Shown here: positions 10,827-19,281 of the stretch, in pieces
How the letters are laid out: every line of letters begins with the position of its first letter
Numbering within the stretch: position 1 is the first letter of the stretch
DNA from: Nonomuraea gerenzanensis
GTDB lineage: Bacteria; Actinomycetota; Actinomycetes; Streptosporangiales; Streptosporangiaceae
Direction of reading: 5' to 3'
Assembly (NCBI RefSeq): GCF_020215645.1
Contig: NZ_CP084058.1
Coordinates: forward strand, 4,216,001 to 4,280,000
DNA length: 64,000 nt
Notes under the pieces: model-generated
What the model saw: the letters and a program-made list of their open reading frames with translations, nothing else
The model's database searches: none
What the model was told of the DNA's origin: nothing
Program-made: the position numbers and the translations under genes

Positions 10827-11666
10827 ATGAAAATTCATCGCCTGGTGGGTGCCGTCGCGCTGGCTCTGTCGCTCGCCGCATGCGGTACGTCGCAGTCCGC
10901 GACCGGCACGACGACGGGCGCCACGGCGGCCGAGGGCGCCGACGCCGTGCTGAAGGTCGGCGCCAGCCCGGTGCCGCACGCGGAGATCCTCAACTTCGTC
11001 AAGGACAACCTGGCCCCGGCCGCCGGCATCAAGCTGGAGGTCGTCGAGTTCACCGACTACGTCCAGCCGAACGTGCAGCTTCAGGAGGGCCAGCTCACGG
11101 CCAACTTCTTCCAGCACAAGCCGTACCTGGACGACTTCAACGCCTCCAAGGGCACCGAGCTGAGCTTCGTCACGCCGGTGCACCTGGAGCCGCTCGGCCT
11201 CTACTCCAAGAAGATCACGGACGTCTCCGCCCTGGCCAGCGGCGCCACCGTGGCCGTGCCGAACGACGCCACCAACCTCGGCCGCGCGCTCAAGCTGCTC
11301 GCCGACAACGGCCTGGTCACGCTCAAGGAAGGGGTCGGCACCGCCGCGACCGAGCGCGACGTGACGGGCAACCCGAAGAACCTGCAGTTCAAGCCGCTGG
11401 AGGCGGCGCAGCTCCCGCGCTCGCTGGAGGACGTGGACGCTGCGGTGATCAACGGCAACTACGCCATCGAGGCCGGTCTCAAGCCCGCCTCCGAGGCGCT
11501 GGTGCTGGAGAAGACCGAGGGCAACCCGTACGTCAACGGCCTGGTCGTGCAGGCCGGCCACGAGAAGGACGCCAACATCGTCACCCTCGGCAAGCTGCTG
11601 CAGGACCAGAAGGTCAAGGACTTCATCCAGCAGAAGTACCAGGGCTCGGTCATCCCCGCCGCCTGA
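10827..11666 (+). CDS. metQ: Methionine-binding lipoprotein MetQ (NlpA family)
   Basis: 279 aa. A lipoprotein signal peptide ends in the lipobox LAAC with C19 as the lipidated residue, followed by an acidic/Thr-rich tether and an NlpA/MetQ solute-binding domain (VGASPVPHAEIL, VEFTDYVQPN, FFQHKPYLDDFN). A stop-to-start gap of 9 bp and a GGAA-type ribosome site place it in the metNI transcript. The mature protein sits on the outer face of the membrane and delivers substrate to MetI. Confidence 0.94.
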   Translation: MKIHRLVGAVALALSLAACGTSQSATGTTTGATAAEGADAVLKVGASPVPHAEILNFVKDNLAPAAGIKLEVVEFTDYVQPNVQLQEGQLTANFFQHKPYLDDFNASKGTELSFVTPVHLEPLGLYSKKITDVSALASGATVAVPNDATNLGRALKLLADNGLVTLKEGVGTAATERDVTGNPKNLQFKPLEAAQLPRSLEDVDAAVINGNYAIEAGLKPASEALVLEKTEGNPYVNGLVVQAGHEKDANIVTLGKLLQDQKVKDFIQQKYQGSVIPAA

Positions 11667-11671
11667 CCCGC

Positions 11672-11703
11672 GCGGCCGCGGCCCCGGCGCGGGCCGCGGC
11701 CGC
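11672..11703 (+). terminator. Terminator hairpin of the met operon
   Basis: A perfect 13-bp GC stem (11672-11684 with 11691-11703) with a 6-nt loop starts six bases after the metQ stop. Confidence 0.85.
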
Positions 11704-11752
11704 ACCGCCGGGTTCTGGCGCGGCGGGCGATCAACCGAATACTGTTCTGTTC

Positions 11753-13288
11753 ATGCATCCGGGAGCCATCGCAGCCGTCACCCCCGACAAGCCCGCTGTG
11801 ATCATGGCGGGCTCCGGACAGATCATCACCTTCCGCGAGCTGGACGAGGAGTCGAACCGGCTGGCCCAGCTGTTCCGCGCGGCGGGACTGCGGCCGGGCG
11901 ACCACATCGCGTTCATGCTCGGCAACCATCCCCGCTTCCTGTCCATCGCGTGGGCCGCGCACCGCTCGGGCCTGTACTACACGCCGATCAGCTCGCGGCT
12001 GCAGCCCGACGAGCTCGCCTACATCGTCGACAACTGCGGCGCGCGGGTCTTCATCTCCAGCGCCGATCTGGCCGCCGTCGCCACCTCGATCACCGACGCC
12101 ACCCCCGGCGTCGAGCTGCGGCTCATGCTGGACGGCGTGGCCCCGGGCTTCGAGCCGTACGAGGAGGCCGTGGCCAAGCAGCCGGCCACCCCGATCGAGG
12201 ACGAGTGCCTCGGCGCGGACATGCTCTACTCCTCGGGCACCACCGGCCGCCCGAAGGGCGTCAAGCTCGCCGCCACGCACGGCCCGCTCGACGAGCCCGG
12301 CATGCTGTTCAAGCTGATCCAGGGCCTGTTCGCGCCCACGCCCGACAGCGTCTACCTCTCGCCCGCGCCGCTCTACCACGCCGCGCCGCTGCGCTACAGC
12401 CTGACGTTCCAGCGGCTCGGGGCCACGGTGGTGGTGATGGAGCGCTTCGACCCCGAGCAGTACCTGGCGCTGGTCGAGCGGTACGGGGTGACGCACTCGC
12501 AGCTCGTGCCGACGATGTTCATCAAGATGCTCAAGCTGCCCGGGGAGACCCGGGCGACGTACGACCTGTCCTCCCTCAGGTACGCCATCCACGCCGCCGC
12601 CCCCTGCCCCGTCCCGGTCAAGGAGCAGATGATCGACTGGTGGGGCCCGATCATCCACGAGTACTACGCGGGCACCGAGGGCAACGGCTTCCTCTACGTC
12701 GGCCCCGAGGACTGGCTGCGGCACAGGGGCACCGTCGGCCGCTCCCTGCTGGGCGTCGTGCACATCTGCGACGAGGACGGCGCGGACCTGCCGCCCGGCG
12801 AGCACGGCACGATCTACTTCGAGAAGGGCGGCCGCTTCGAGTACCACGGCGACCCCGACAAGACCCGCTCGTCCCAGGACCCGCGCGGGCGCGGCTGGAC
12901 CACGCTCGGGGACATCGGCTACCTGGACGAGGACGGCTTCCTGTACCTGACCGACCGCCGCTCGTACATGATCATCTCAGGCGGCGTGAACATCTACCCG
13001 CAGGAGGCCGAGAACGTGCTGTCGGTGCATCCGAAGGTGGCCGACGTGGCCGTGTTCGGGGTGCCGGACGAGGAGATGGGCGAGCAGGTCAAGGCGGTGG
13101 TCGAGCCGGTGTCCATGGACGAGGCGGGGCCGGCGCTGGAGGCGGAGCTGATCGCGTACTGCCGCGAGCAGCTGGCCCACTACAAGTGCCCGAAGTCGGT
13201 GGACTTCCGCGCGGAGCTGCCCAGGCACCCGACGGGCAAGCTCTACAAGCGGCTGCTGCGTGACGAGTACTGGCCCGCCGGTACGTAA
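11753..13288 (+). CDS. AMP-dependent acyl-CoA synthetase (FadD-like)
   Basis: 511 aa. The reading frame is open far upstream through metQ in another frame, but ATG 11753 (MHPGAIAAVTPDKPAV) is the family-like start and lies after the met terminator. Motifs are the P-loop YSSGTTGRPKGV, EYYAGTEGNG, GDIGYLDEDGFLYLTDR and the catalytic lysine region PRHPTGKLYKR. It activates a fatty or other carboxylic acid with ATP and joins it to CoA. No fatty-acid genes flank it, so the chain-length preference is unknown. Confidence 0.9.
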   Translation: MHPGAIAAVTPDKPAVIMAGSGQIITFRELDEESNRLAQLFRAAGLRPGDHIAFMLGNHPRFLSIAWAAHRSGLYYTPISSRLQPDELAYIVDNCGARVFISSADLAAVATSITDATPGVELRLMLDGVAPGFEPYEEAVAKQPATPIEDECLGADMLYSSGTTGRPKGVKLAATHGPLDEPGMLFKLIQGLFAPTPDSVYLSPAPLYHAAPLRYSLTFQRLGATVVVMERFDPEQYLALVERYGVTHSQLVPTMFIKMLKLPGETRATYDLSSLRYAIHAAAPCPVPVKEQMIDWWGPIIHEYYAGTEGNGFLYVGPEDWLRHRGTVGRSLLGVVHICDEDGADLPPGEHGTIYFEKGGRFEYHGDPDKTRSSQDPRGRGWTTLGDIGYLDEDGFLYLTDRRSYMIISGGVNIYPQEAENVLSVHPKVADVAVFGVPDEEMGEQVKAVVEPVSMDEAGPALEAELIAYCREQLAHYKCPKSVDFRAELPRHPTGKLYKRLLRDEYWPAGT

Positions 13289-13440
13289 AAATCTGGCCAC
13301 ATTTTCCGGAGCGGCACCGCCCCGCCACCTCGATCGATAAGGCTCGCGTCAGGCCGGGCCACTCCCCGCGACCCTCCCCTTAAGCAGGGCTTACGCGCTT
13401 CTTGACACCCTAGGATCATCGGATTTCAGGGAGATGGAAG

Positions 13441-14673
13441 ATGAACGCGAACGAGCCTCGCGAGCAGGGCACCGGCGGGTGGAGCCAGTTCGGTGCCACC
13501 CCGCCGGCCGCCGGGGGCTTCCCCCGGCGCGACACGATCGCCATGGAGGTGCCGCCGCCCCCGCCACCCCCGCCGCCGGCCAAGCACGGGCTCACCGTCG
13601 CCCAGAAGGCCGTCGCGGGTCTCGCCCTGGCCGCGATGGCGGTCGGGGGAGGCGTCGTGGGCGCCGTCGTCGCCACCTCGTTCCAGTCCGAGCCGGTCGC
13701 CAGCAGCAGCCCCAGCGCGCCCAGCCCCGTCTTCAAGTCCGCCGCCGACCAGCTCACCGTGGCCGAGGTCGCCGCCAAGGTGCAGCCCTCGGTCGTGATG
13801 ATCCAGGGGCAGAGCGGCGAGGGCTCCGGCGTGGTGCTGTCGGAGGACGGGCTCATCCTCACCAACAACCACGTGGTCGTCGGCGCCGGGCAGGGCGGGC
13901 AGATGACCGTCAAGTTCAGCGACGGCAAGACGGCCAAGGCCACCGTCGTCGGCACCGACCCGGCCACCGACCTCGGCGTCATCCGCGCCGAAGGCGTCTC
14001 GGGCCTGACCAAGGCCACGCTCGGCGACAGCGACCAGCTCAAGGTCGGCGACCCGGTGCTGGCCATCGGCAGCCCGCTCGGCCTCGACGGGTCCGTCACC
14101 GCCGGCATCGTCAGCGCCCTGGACCGCACGCTGAACCTCGGCGACGATCAGCCGCAGGTCCCGCCGGGCTGGGGTCAGCAGCAACAGCAGCAGAGCGCGC
14201 CCACCACGATCGGCGGCGCCATCCAGACCGACGCCTCGATCAACCCGGGCAACTCCGGGGGCGCGCTGGTCAACGCCGCGGGCCAGCTCATCGGCATCAA
14301 CACCGCCATCGCCTCGCAGGCCCAGGGCGGCGGCGTCGGCTTCGCCATCCCGGTCAACACCGCCAAGCAGGTCGCCGACCAGCTCATCAGCACCGGCAAG
14401 GTGACCCACGCCTTCCTCGGCGTGAGCGTCACCGACGCGACGGGCGACGTGCCCGGCGCCCTGATCCGTCAGGTCACCGCGGGAAGCCCGGCGGAGCAGG
14501 CGGGGCTGAAGGAGGGTGACCTGATCACGAAGATCGGCGACAAGGCGGTTGACGGAGGCGATACGGTTGTCGGGCAGGTCAGAGGTTTCAAACCGGGCCA
14601 AGAGGTCAAGATCACATATATGAGGGATGGCGCGACCCACGAGGTCGGTGTCACTCTCTCGGAGAACAAGTAA
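13441..14673 (+). CDS. HtrA/DegP-like S1C serine protease with PDZ domain
   Basis: 410 aa. A Pro-rich cytoplasmic N-terminus (PPPPPPPPPA) is followed by one membrane span (about 55-75), so the protease domain is extracytoplasmic. The catalytic triad is visible as H144 (TNNHVV), D177 (ATDLGVI) and S272 (GNSGGAL). A C-terminal PDZ domain (about 315-405) carries the FLGVSV carboxylate-binding loop. An AGGGAG ribosome site precedes ATG 13441, and a TTGACA hexamer at 13402-13407 may be the -35. It is a single gene ending at a terminator; its likely role is envelope protein quality control. Confidence 0.93.
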   Translation: MNANEPREQGTGGWSQFGATPPAAGGFPRRDTIAMEVPPPPPPPPPAKHGLTVAQKAVAGLALAAMAVGGGVVGAVVATSFQSEPVASSSPSAPSPVFKSAADQLTVAEVAAKVQPSVVMIQGQSGEGSGVVLSEDGLILTNNHVVVGAGQGGQMTVKFSDGKTAKATVVGTDPATDLGVIRAEGVSGLTKATLGDSDQLKVGDPVLAIGSPLGLDGSVTAGIVSALDRTLNLGDDQPQVPPGWGQQQQQQSAPTTIGGAIQTDASINPGNSGGALVNAAGQLIGINTAIASQAQGGGVGFAIPVNTAKQVADQLISTGKVTHAFLGVSVTDATGDVPGALIRQVTAGSPAEQAGLKEGDLITKIGDKAVDGGDTVVGQVRGFKPGQEVKITYMRDGATHEVGVTLSENK

Positions 14674-14692
14674 CAAGGACCCCCTCATGGAC

Positions 14693-14733
14693 GGGTGTGC
14701 CGTTGAGATCGCTGCGGACTCGGCGGCACACCC
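14693..14733. terminator. Terminator hairpin between convergent genes
   Basis: GGGTGTGCCG (14693-14702) pairs perfectly with CGGCACACCC (14724-14733). It lies between the htrA-like stop and the stop of the ABC-2 permease and could serve both strands. Confidence 0.75.
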
Positions 14734-14745
14734 CCCCAATCCGGT

Positions 14746-15486
14746 TCACCTGAAGCGCCGGCCCTCGTCGCGCCGGTAGGCCCAGGCCGCCGCGATCGCC
14801 GCCACCACGGTCCACCCGGCCAGCGAGATCAGCGCCACCGCGTCGGGCGTGTTGCCCGCCGCGACCGCCCACAGCAGCTCGGCCACACCCCTGGTCGGCA
14901 CGTACGGGGAGACGACCTCCACGAAGTCGGGCAGCAACGCCGGCGGCAGCAGCAGCCCACCCAGGATCGCCATCGGGAAGAACAGCACCTGCGAGGCGGC
15001 GATCGCCCCCTTCGCGGACATCAGCGACCCGATGAACAGGCCCATCAGCATGAACGGCACGACCCCCACGACCAGCGCGCCCAGTCCCAGCAGCAGCCCC
15101 AGCGGCGTGGTGGTCGCCTCGGTGAGGAACGCCGCGACCAGCAGCACCGGCACGACCGACACCAGCGTGACGGCCAGCGCCGCCAGGATCCGCCCCGTGA
15201 AGCGGGGGAACGGGCCGGCGGGGAGCGTGCGCAGGTAGGGGTTCCACGGCAGCTCGCGGTCCTGGGCCACGGTGATGCTCAGGTTGACGAGGGTCCCGGC
15301 CATCGCGCCGAAGAACATCATCGAGCCGGTCGCCATGGTCGCGGCCTTCGGATCGTCGCCCGCGAACGGCACCACGAACGCCACCATCGAGATGGCCGGG
15401 AACAGCGCGCCGGCCAGCAGCCCGACGGGCACCCTGACCTGCTCCAGCAGGAACAGCCTCAGGTGCGCGGAAGCCAGGCTAGGCAT
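14746..15486 (-). CDS. ABC-2 type transporter permease
   Basis: 246 aa with about six hydrophobic segments and no ATPase motifs. It matches the ABC-2 membrane-subunit pattern (N-terminal membrane segment, large central loop, GAIAASQVLFFPMAILGG core). It overlaps the ATPase gene by 8 bp and is the last gene of a four-gene operon. Together with that ATPase it should export a small molecule, drug or lipid; the substrate cannot be read from the sequence. Confidence 0.88.
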   Translation of the reverse strand: MPSLASAHLRLFLLEQVRVPVGLLAGALFPAISMVAFVVPFAGDDPKAATMATGSMMFFGAMAGTLVNLSITVAQDRELPWNPYLRTLPAGPFPRFTGRILAALAVTLVSVVPVLLVAAFLTEATTTPLGLLLGLGALVVGVVPFMLMGLFIGSLMSAKGAIAASQVLFFPMAILGGLLLPPALLPDFVEVVSPYVPTRGVAELLWAVAAGNTPDAVALISLAGWTVVAAIAAAWAYRRDEGRRFR

Positions 15487-16363
15487 GGGCCGTCTCCTTC
15501 GCGGTGAGGGTGAGGAAGGCCTCCTCGAGGGTGGTCGGCCTGATCTCCAGGCCGGAGAACGGCGTGCCGCTGCGGACGAGCTCGACGACCAGCCGGTCGG
15601 GATCGGCGGTCATCAGGTTGACCCGCCCGTCCACGCGCTCGGCGCCCAGCACGCCGGGCAGCTCGGGCAGGTCCTCGGCGACCAGCGAGACGCGCCGCAC
15701 GCCCACGACGTCGCGCACCGCGCGCACGGTGTCGTCGGCCAGCACCCTGCCGGAGCCGACCACCACCACCCGTTCGGCCAGCGCCTCGATCTCCTCCAGG
15801 TAGTGGCTGGTCAGCAGCACCGTGCCGCCGTCCTCGTGGAAGGACCTGATGCCGTCCCAGAGCGCGCGCCGCGCCTCCACGTCCAGCCCGGTCGTCGGCT
15901 CGTCGAGGAAGACCAGCCGCGGCCTGCCCGCGAACGCCAGCGCCACCGCCAGCCGCCGCCGCTGCCCGCCGGACAGCCCGCCGACCTGCCGCTTGGCCAG
16001 GTCGCCCAGCCCGAAGCGGGCCAGCAGCTCGCCTCTGTCCTCGCGGTCGGGGAAGTGCGCCGAGACGAAGTCGACGATCTCCCCGGCCCGTAACACCTCC
16101 GGCAGGCCCGTCTCCTGCGGGGTCACGCCGATGCCGCGGCGCACGACCGGATCCGCGGGCGAGCCGCCGAGCAGCTCGACCCTGCCCGACGTGGGCCTGC
16201 GCAGCCCGACGAACAGGTTGATCAGGGTGGACTTGCCCGCGCCGTTGGGGCCGAGCAGGCCGACCAGCTCGCCCGCCCTGATGTCGAGCGAGACGCGGTC
16301 GAGCGCCTGCACCTCGCCGTAGCGGCGGGACACCTCGACCGCCCGGGCCAGCACCGTCATCAC
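15479..16363 (-). CDS. ABC transporter ATPase (drug/lipid export type)
   Basis: 294 aa. Walker A is GPNGAGKST, the signature is LSGGQRRRLAVALAF and Walker B is LVFLDEPTTGLD, followed by the SHYLEEIEALAERV H-loop region. A C-terminal extension, frequent in CcmA-type export ATPases, ends the protein. The start is GTG 16363, overlapping the regulator stop by 4 bp. It works with the downstream ABC-2 permease. Confidence 0.93.
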   Translation of the reverse strand: MMTVLARAVEVSRRYGEVQALDRVSLDIRAGELVGLLGPNGAGKSTLINLFVGLRRPTSGRVELLGGSPADPVVRRGIGVTPQETGLPEVLRAGEIVDFVSAHFPDREDRGELLARFGLGDLAKRQVGGLSGGQRRRLAVALAFAGRPRLVFLDEPTTGLDVEARRALWDGIRSFHEDGGTVLLTSHYLEEIEALAERVVVVGSGRVLADDTVRAVRDVVGVRRVSLVAEDLPELPGVLGAERVDGRVNLMTADPDRLVVELVRSGTPFSGLEIRPTTLEEAFLTLTAKETAHA

Positions 16364-16680
16364 ACGCCTCCAGCGTTGTCCAGCAGGGTACGGATGGCCC
16401 TGGTGTAGTCCTCGAAAGCCAGCCGCCCGCGCCTGGTGAGAGCCACGAACGTGACCGGCGTACGGCCTCGGTGGGTCTTGTTGATGGCCACGTACCCGGC
16501 CTCCTCCAGCTTGGTCAGGTGCACCGACAGGTTGCCCGCCGTCATGCCGAGCAGATCCTTCAGCGAGTTGAACGCCATCTCGTCGCCCTCGCCGAGGACG
16601 TTGAGCGCGGCCACCACCCGCAGCCTGGCCTGGGCGTGGATGACGGGGTCGAGCTCGGGCAACGCCTTGTCCATCGTCAC
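16360..16680 (-). CDS. Winged-helix transcriptional regulator (HTH_34/ArsR-MarR-like)
   Basis: 106 aa. A single winged-helix domain has the sequence FNSLKDLLGMTAGNLSVHLTKLEEAGYV for helices 2 to 4, given here in two parts: FNSLKDLLGMT and GNLSVHLTKLEEAGYV. The basic wing reads THRGRTPVTFVALT. The start GTG 16680 overlaps the preceding stop as GTGA; ATG 16674 is an alternative. Small regulators of this type commonly repress the operon they sit in, and the palindrome at the operon promoter (17314-17329) is the obvious candidate operator. No effector-binding domain is visible. Confidence 0.88.
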   Translation of the reverse strand: MTMDKALPELDPVIHAQARLRVVAALNVLGEGDEMAFNSLKDLLGMTAGNLSVHLTKLEEAGYVAINKTHRGRTPVTFVALTRRGRLAFEDYTRAIRTLLDNAGGV

Positions 16681-17294
16681 GAGCAGCGCCTCAGGACCAC
16701 CCCGACGGCGATGAAACCTCCGCCCAGCAGCACGGCCGTCAGCAGCGCGTGCCATCCGGCGCCGAGCAGCACGCCCAGCGCGTTCACGGCGCCGACGTAG
16801 GCGCCGAAGAAGAACATCGGCCAGTTGAGGAAGACCGCGCCGCCCGCCATCTGCAGCGCCGCCACCAGCATCAGGGAGGAGCCCGCCCACAGCAGGCCGC
16901 TCTCCTGCGGCGGCAGGTGCGGGGTGATCCTGTTGCAGAGGACGGTCATGAGCGCGAACCCGGCGAACCAGGCGTATCCGAACATGGTCCCTCTGGCGTT
17001 CGAGTCGCCGCGCAGCACCTTGTTCAGCCGGACGAATCCCAGGGCGGCGATGCCGCCGGCGAGGAGTTGCGCCGCCATCAGCACGCCCACGGCCTGCATC
17101 TGGCTGATCGGCGCGTAGGACCGCCCGTCGAGGCCGTAGTGCAGGAACAACGCGGTGAAGCCGAGCACCCAGGCCACGCCCCACGGGACGTAGAGCAGCA
17201 GGGGATCGCCGTAGAGCCACCGCGTGGTGGCGGCGCTCTGCTCCTCGATGACCCGGAGCGTCTCTTCCGGGCTCGGTGCCCGCTCGTCGTCCAC
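16677..17294 (-). CDS. Integral membrane protein, first gene of the ABC-2 operon
   Basis: 205 aa from GTG 17294, chosen because GAGGAG lies eight bases upstream; an upstream in-frame ATG falls within the operator and promoter. The first ~35 residues are acidic and cytoplasmic (EETLRVIEEQSAATTRWLYGD). About six membrane segments follow. No enzymatic motif is seen. Proteins like this frequently accompany the small winged-helix regulator and ABC-2 exporter, but the function is unknown. Confidence 0.8.
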   Translation of the reverse strand: MDDERAPSPEETLRVIEEQSAATTRWLYGDPLLLYVPWGVAWVLGFTALFLHYGLDGRSYAPISQMQAVGVLMAAQLLAGGIAALGFVRLNKVLRGDSNARGTMFGYAWFAGFALMTVLCNRITPHLPPQESGLLWAGSSLMLVAALQMAGGAVFLNWPMFFFGAYVGAVNALGVLLGAGWHALLTAVLLGGGFIAVGVVLRRCS

Positions 17295-17313
17295 GGTGCA
17301 AACTCCTCGATCC

Positions 17314-17329
17314 TGCAAACTGGTTTGCA
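17314..17329. promoter_or_regulatory. Operator palindrome for the ABC-2/regulator operon
   Basis: TGCAAAC-TG-GTTTGCA is a perfect 7-bp inverted repeat abutting the -10 hexamer on its downstream side. A further TGCAAAC half-site lies at 17297-17303, between the promoter and the GTG start, and a GCAAAC at 17349-17354 touches the -35. This fits autorepression by the winged-helix regulator encoded in the operon. Confidence 0.75.
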
Positions 17330-17358
17330 TCATAAACCTGATGGCGCCGCAAACTCAA
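17329..17358 (-). promoter_or_regulatory. Sigma-70-type promoter of the ABC-2/regulator operon
   Basis: Read on the minus strand, TTGAGT (17353-17358), an 18-bp spacer and TATGAT (17329-17334) form a good housekeeping promoter that would start transcription inside the adjacent palindrome. Confidence 0.65.
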
Positions 17359-17379
17359 CCCGCAGCGGCGGGGCAGGGG

Positions 17380-19281
17380 CTATCGCCTGGTCAGGACCTC
17401 GGACTCCCACAGGTCGCGGTAGTAGCCGGGCACGGAGACCAGCTCGTCGTGCCGTCCCCGCTGGACGACGCGGCCCTCCTCCAGCACGACGATCTCGTCG
17501 ACCGACTCCAGCCCCTTGAGCCGGTGGGTGACGAGCAGCGTGGTGCGGTCGCGGGTGACGTCCAGCAGGTCGGCCATCAACCGGTCGGCCGTCTCCTCGT
17601 CGAGCGCCTCGGCCGGCTCGTCGAGCAGCAGCACGGGCGGGTCGTACAGCAACGCCCTGGCCAGGGCCAGCCGCTGCAACTGGCCGCCGGACACGGTCCG
17701 GCCGTCCTCGCCCAGCTCGGCGTCCCAGCCGGTGCGCTCCACCCAGCCGTCCAGCCTGGCGTCCCGTACGGCGCGGCGCAGCGTGTCCTCGTCGGCGTCG
17801 GGGCCCGCCAGGCGCAGGTTGTCGCGCAGGGAGGCGCGGAAGATGTACGGGTCCTGGGTCAGGCCCGTCATCAGGGTGCGCACGTCGTCGCCCGCCAGGT
17901 CTTCGAGGGGGGTGCCGTTGACGGTGATCGTGCCGGACTCGGGCTCGACCAGGCGCATCAGCGCGGCCAGCAGCGTGCTCTTGCCCGCCCCGCTGGGGCC
18001 GACGATCGCGACCCGCTTGCCGGGCGTCAACCGCAACGACACCCCGTCCAACGCCGGCCGCCCTGCCACGGCTGCTCCGGGCCGCGCGGCCCCGGCTGCT
18101 CCGGGCCGCGCGGCCCCGGCCGGTTCGGGCCGCGCGGCCCCGGCCGGTTCGGGGCGCGCGGCCCCGGCCGGTTCGGGCCGCGCGGTCCCGTCCAGCGCCG
18201 GCCGCCTGGCTACGGCCGGTTCCGGCCGCGCGGACCTGCCCGGGGCGGTGTGCGCTTCCGTTGCGGGCCGGTGGTCGGTCTCGTCCGGGGCCGGGTGGCG
18301 GACCACGAGGTCGGTGATCTCGACGGTCAGCGGCGCCTCGGGCCGGGGTGCGGGCGCGGCGGGCTCCGCCGTCGCCGGCGCGGCCGAGCGTACGTCCCGC
18401 AACCGCCGCAGCGCCGCCGTGATGCCCGCCATCCGCTCACCAGCCGCCGCCAGCGGCAACACGGGCTCGAAGGCGACCAGGGACGTCAGCGCCAGCACCG
18501 CCGTCCCCACCGACCCCGCCCCGGCACCCTGAGCGAGCAGCACGACCCCGGCCACCGTCAGCCCCTGCACCAGCGTGCCGCCGGCGAGGGCGGCGGCGTG
18601 CACGCGGGCCTGGCGGCGCTCCAGGGCCGCCAGGCCCGCGTCGGCCGCCAGCGCCTTCGCCAGCGCCTCGTCGTCCGCCCCGTACGCGGCCAGGTCGGCG
18701 GAGCCGTGCACCAGGTCGGCCACCCGGCCCGCCAGCGCGGCCCGCGCCGGCGCGATCCTGGCCGACCAGCGGCGCGCCGCGGCCGCCGTGCCCGCGGGCA
18801 ACGCCACCCCGGCCACCACCAGCCCGGCCACCAGCACCAGCGCCGCCACCGGCAGGATCGCCAGCCCGACGACCACCGCCGCCAGCCCGGCCATCGCCGC
18901 CGCCGCTGCGGGCAGCAGGCAGCGGACGAGCAGGTCCTGCACGGCCTCGGTGTCGTCCACCATCCGGCTGAGCAGGTCGGCGCCGCCGTGGCGGGGGCGC
19001 TGGGGCGGGATGAGAGCCTCGTACAGGCGCTCCCGGGTGCCTGCCTGGGCGCGCAGGGCCACGTCATGGCCGGTGAGGCGCTCGGCGTAACGGAAGACGC
19101 CCTTGCCGGTCGCGAACGCCCTGGTCGCCACGATCGCCACGCTCAACGCGGCCAGCGGCGGCTGCTCGGCGGCCCGGGTGATCAGCCACGCGGCGGCGGC
19201 GATCAGCCCGAGCCCGGCCAGGTCGGCCGCCGCTCCCGCCAGCACGGCCCACACCAGCCGCGTTCCCATCCGGCGGTTCAT
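17380..19281 (-). CDS. cydC: Thiol reductant ABC exporter subunit CydC
   Basis: 633 aa. An N-terminal ABC membrane domain (about 10-300) is followed by a nucleotide-binding domain with Walker A GPSGAGKST, signature VSGGQLQRLALARALL, Walker B VLLLDEPAEALD and H-loop VTHRL. CydDC exports cysteine/glutathione and is needed to mature cytochrome bd. Between the two domains, around residues 325-405, there is a long Ala/Pro/Arg-rich insertion encoded by five 24-bp DNA repeats, which a normal CydC lacks. It overlaps cydD by 4 bp and is the last gene of cydABDC. Confidence 0.92.
   Translation of the reverse strand: MNRRMGTRLVWAVLAGAAADLAGLGLIAAAAWLITRAAEQPPLAALSVAIVATRAFATGKGVFRYAERLTGHDVALRAQAGTRERLYEALIPPQRPRHGGADLLSRMVDDTEAVQDLLVRCLLPAAAAAMAGLAAVVVGLAILPVAALVLVAGLVVAGVALPAGTAAAARRWSARIAPARAALAGRVADLVHGSADLAAYGADDEALAKALAADAGLAALERRQARVHAAALAGGTLVQGLTVAGVVLLAQGAGAGSVGTAVLALTSLVAFEPVLPLAAAGERMAGITAALRRLRDVRSAAPATAEPAAPAPRPEAPLTVEITDLVVRHPAPDETDHRPATEAHTAPGRSARPEPAVARRPALDGTARPEPAGAARPEPAGAARPEPAGAARPGAAGAARPGAAVAGRPALDGVSLRLTPGKRVAIVGPSGAGKSTLLAALMRLVEPESGTITVNGTPLEDLAGDDVRTLMTGLTQDPYIFRASLRDNLRLAGPDADEDTLRRAVRDARLDGWVERTGWDAELGEDGRTVSGGQLQRLALARALLYDPPVLLLDEPAEALDEETADRLMADLLDVTRDRTTLLVTHRLKGLESVDEIVVLEEGRVVQRGRHDELVSVPGYYRDLWESEVLTRR
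18071..18190. repeat. Five tandem 24-bp units inside cydC
   Basis: Units start at 18071, 18095, 18119, 18143 and 18167 and differ at only a few positions. Read on the minus strand they give repeated ARPEPAGA/ARPGAAGA octapeptides in the linker between the membrane and ATPase domains. The frame is conserved. Confidence 0.95.

Noticed and set aside
10880..13288. A single 802-residue protein joining the metQ region to the acyl-CoA synthetase
   Set aside because: The upstream part is metQ read in another frame, and the 13-bp-stem terminator lies between them. The synthetase starts at 11753.
16360..17358. A 332-residue fusion of the regulator with upstream sequence
   Set aside because: The N-terminal part is the membrane-protein gene in another frame; the regulator starts at GTG 16680 with a GTGA overlap.
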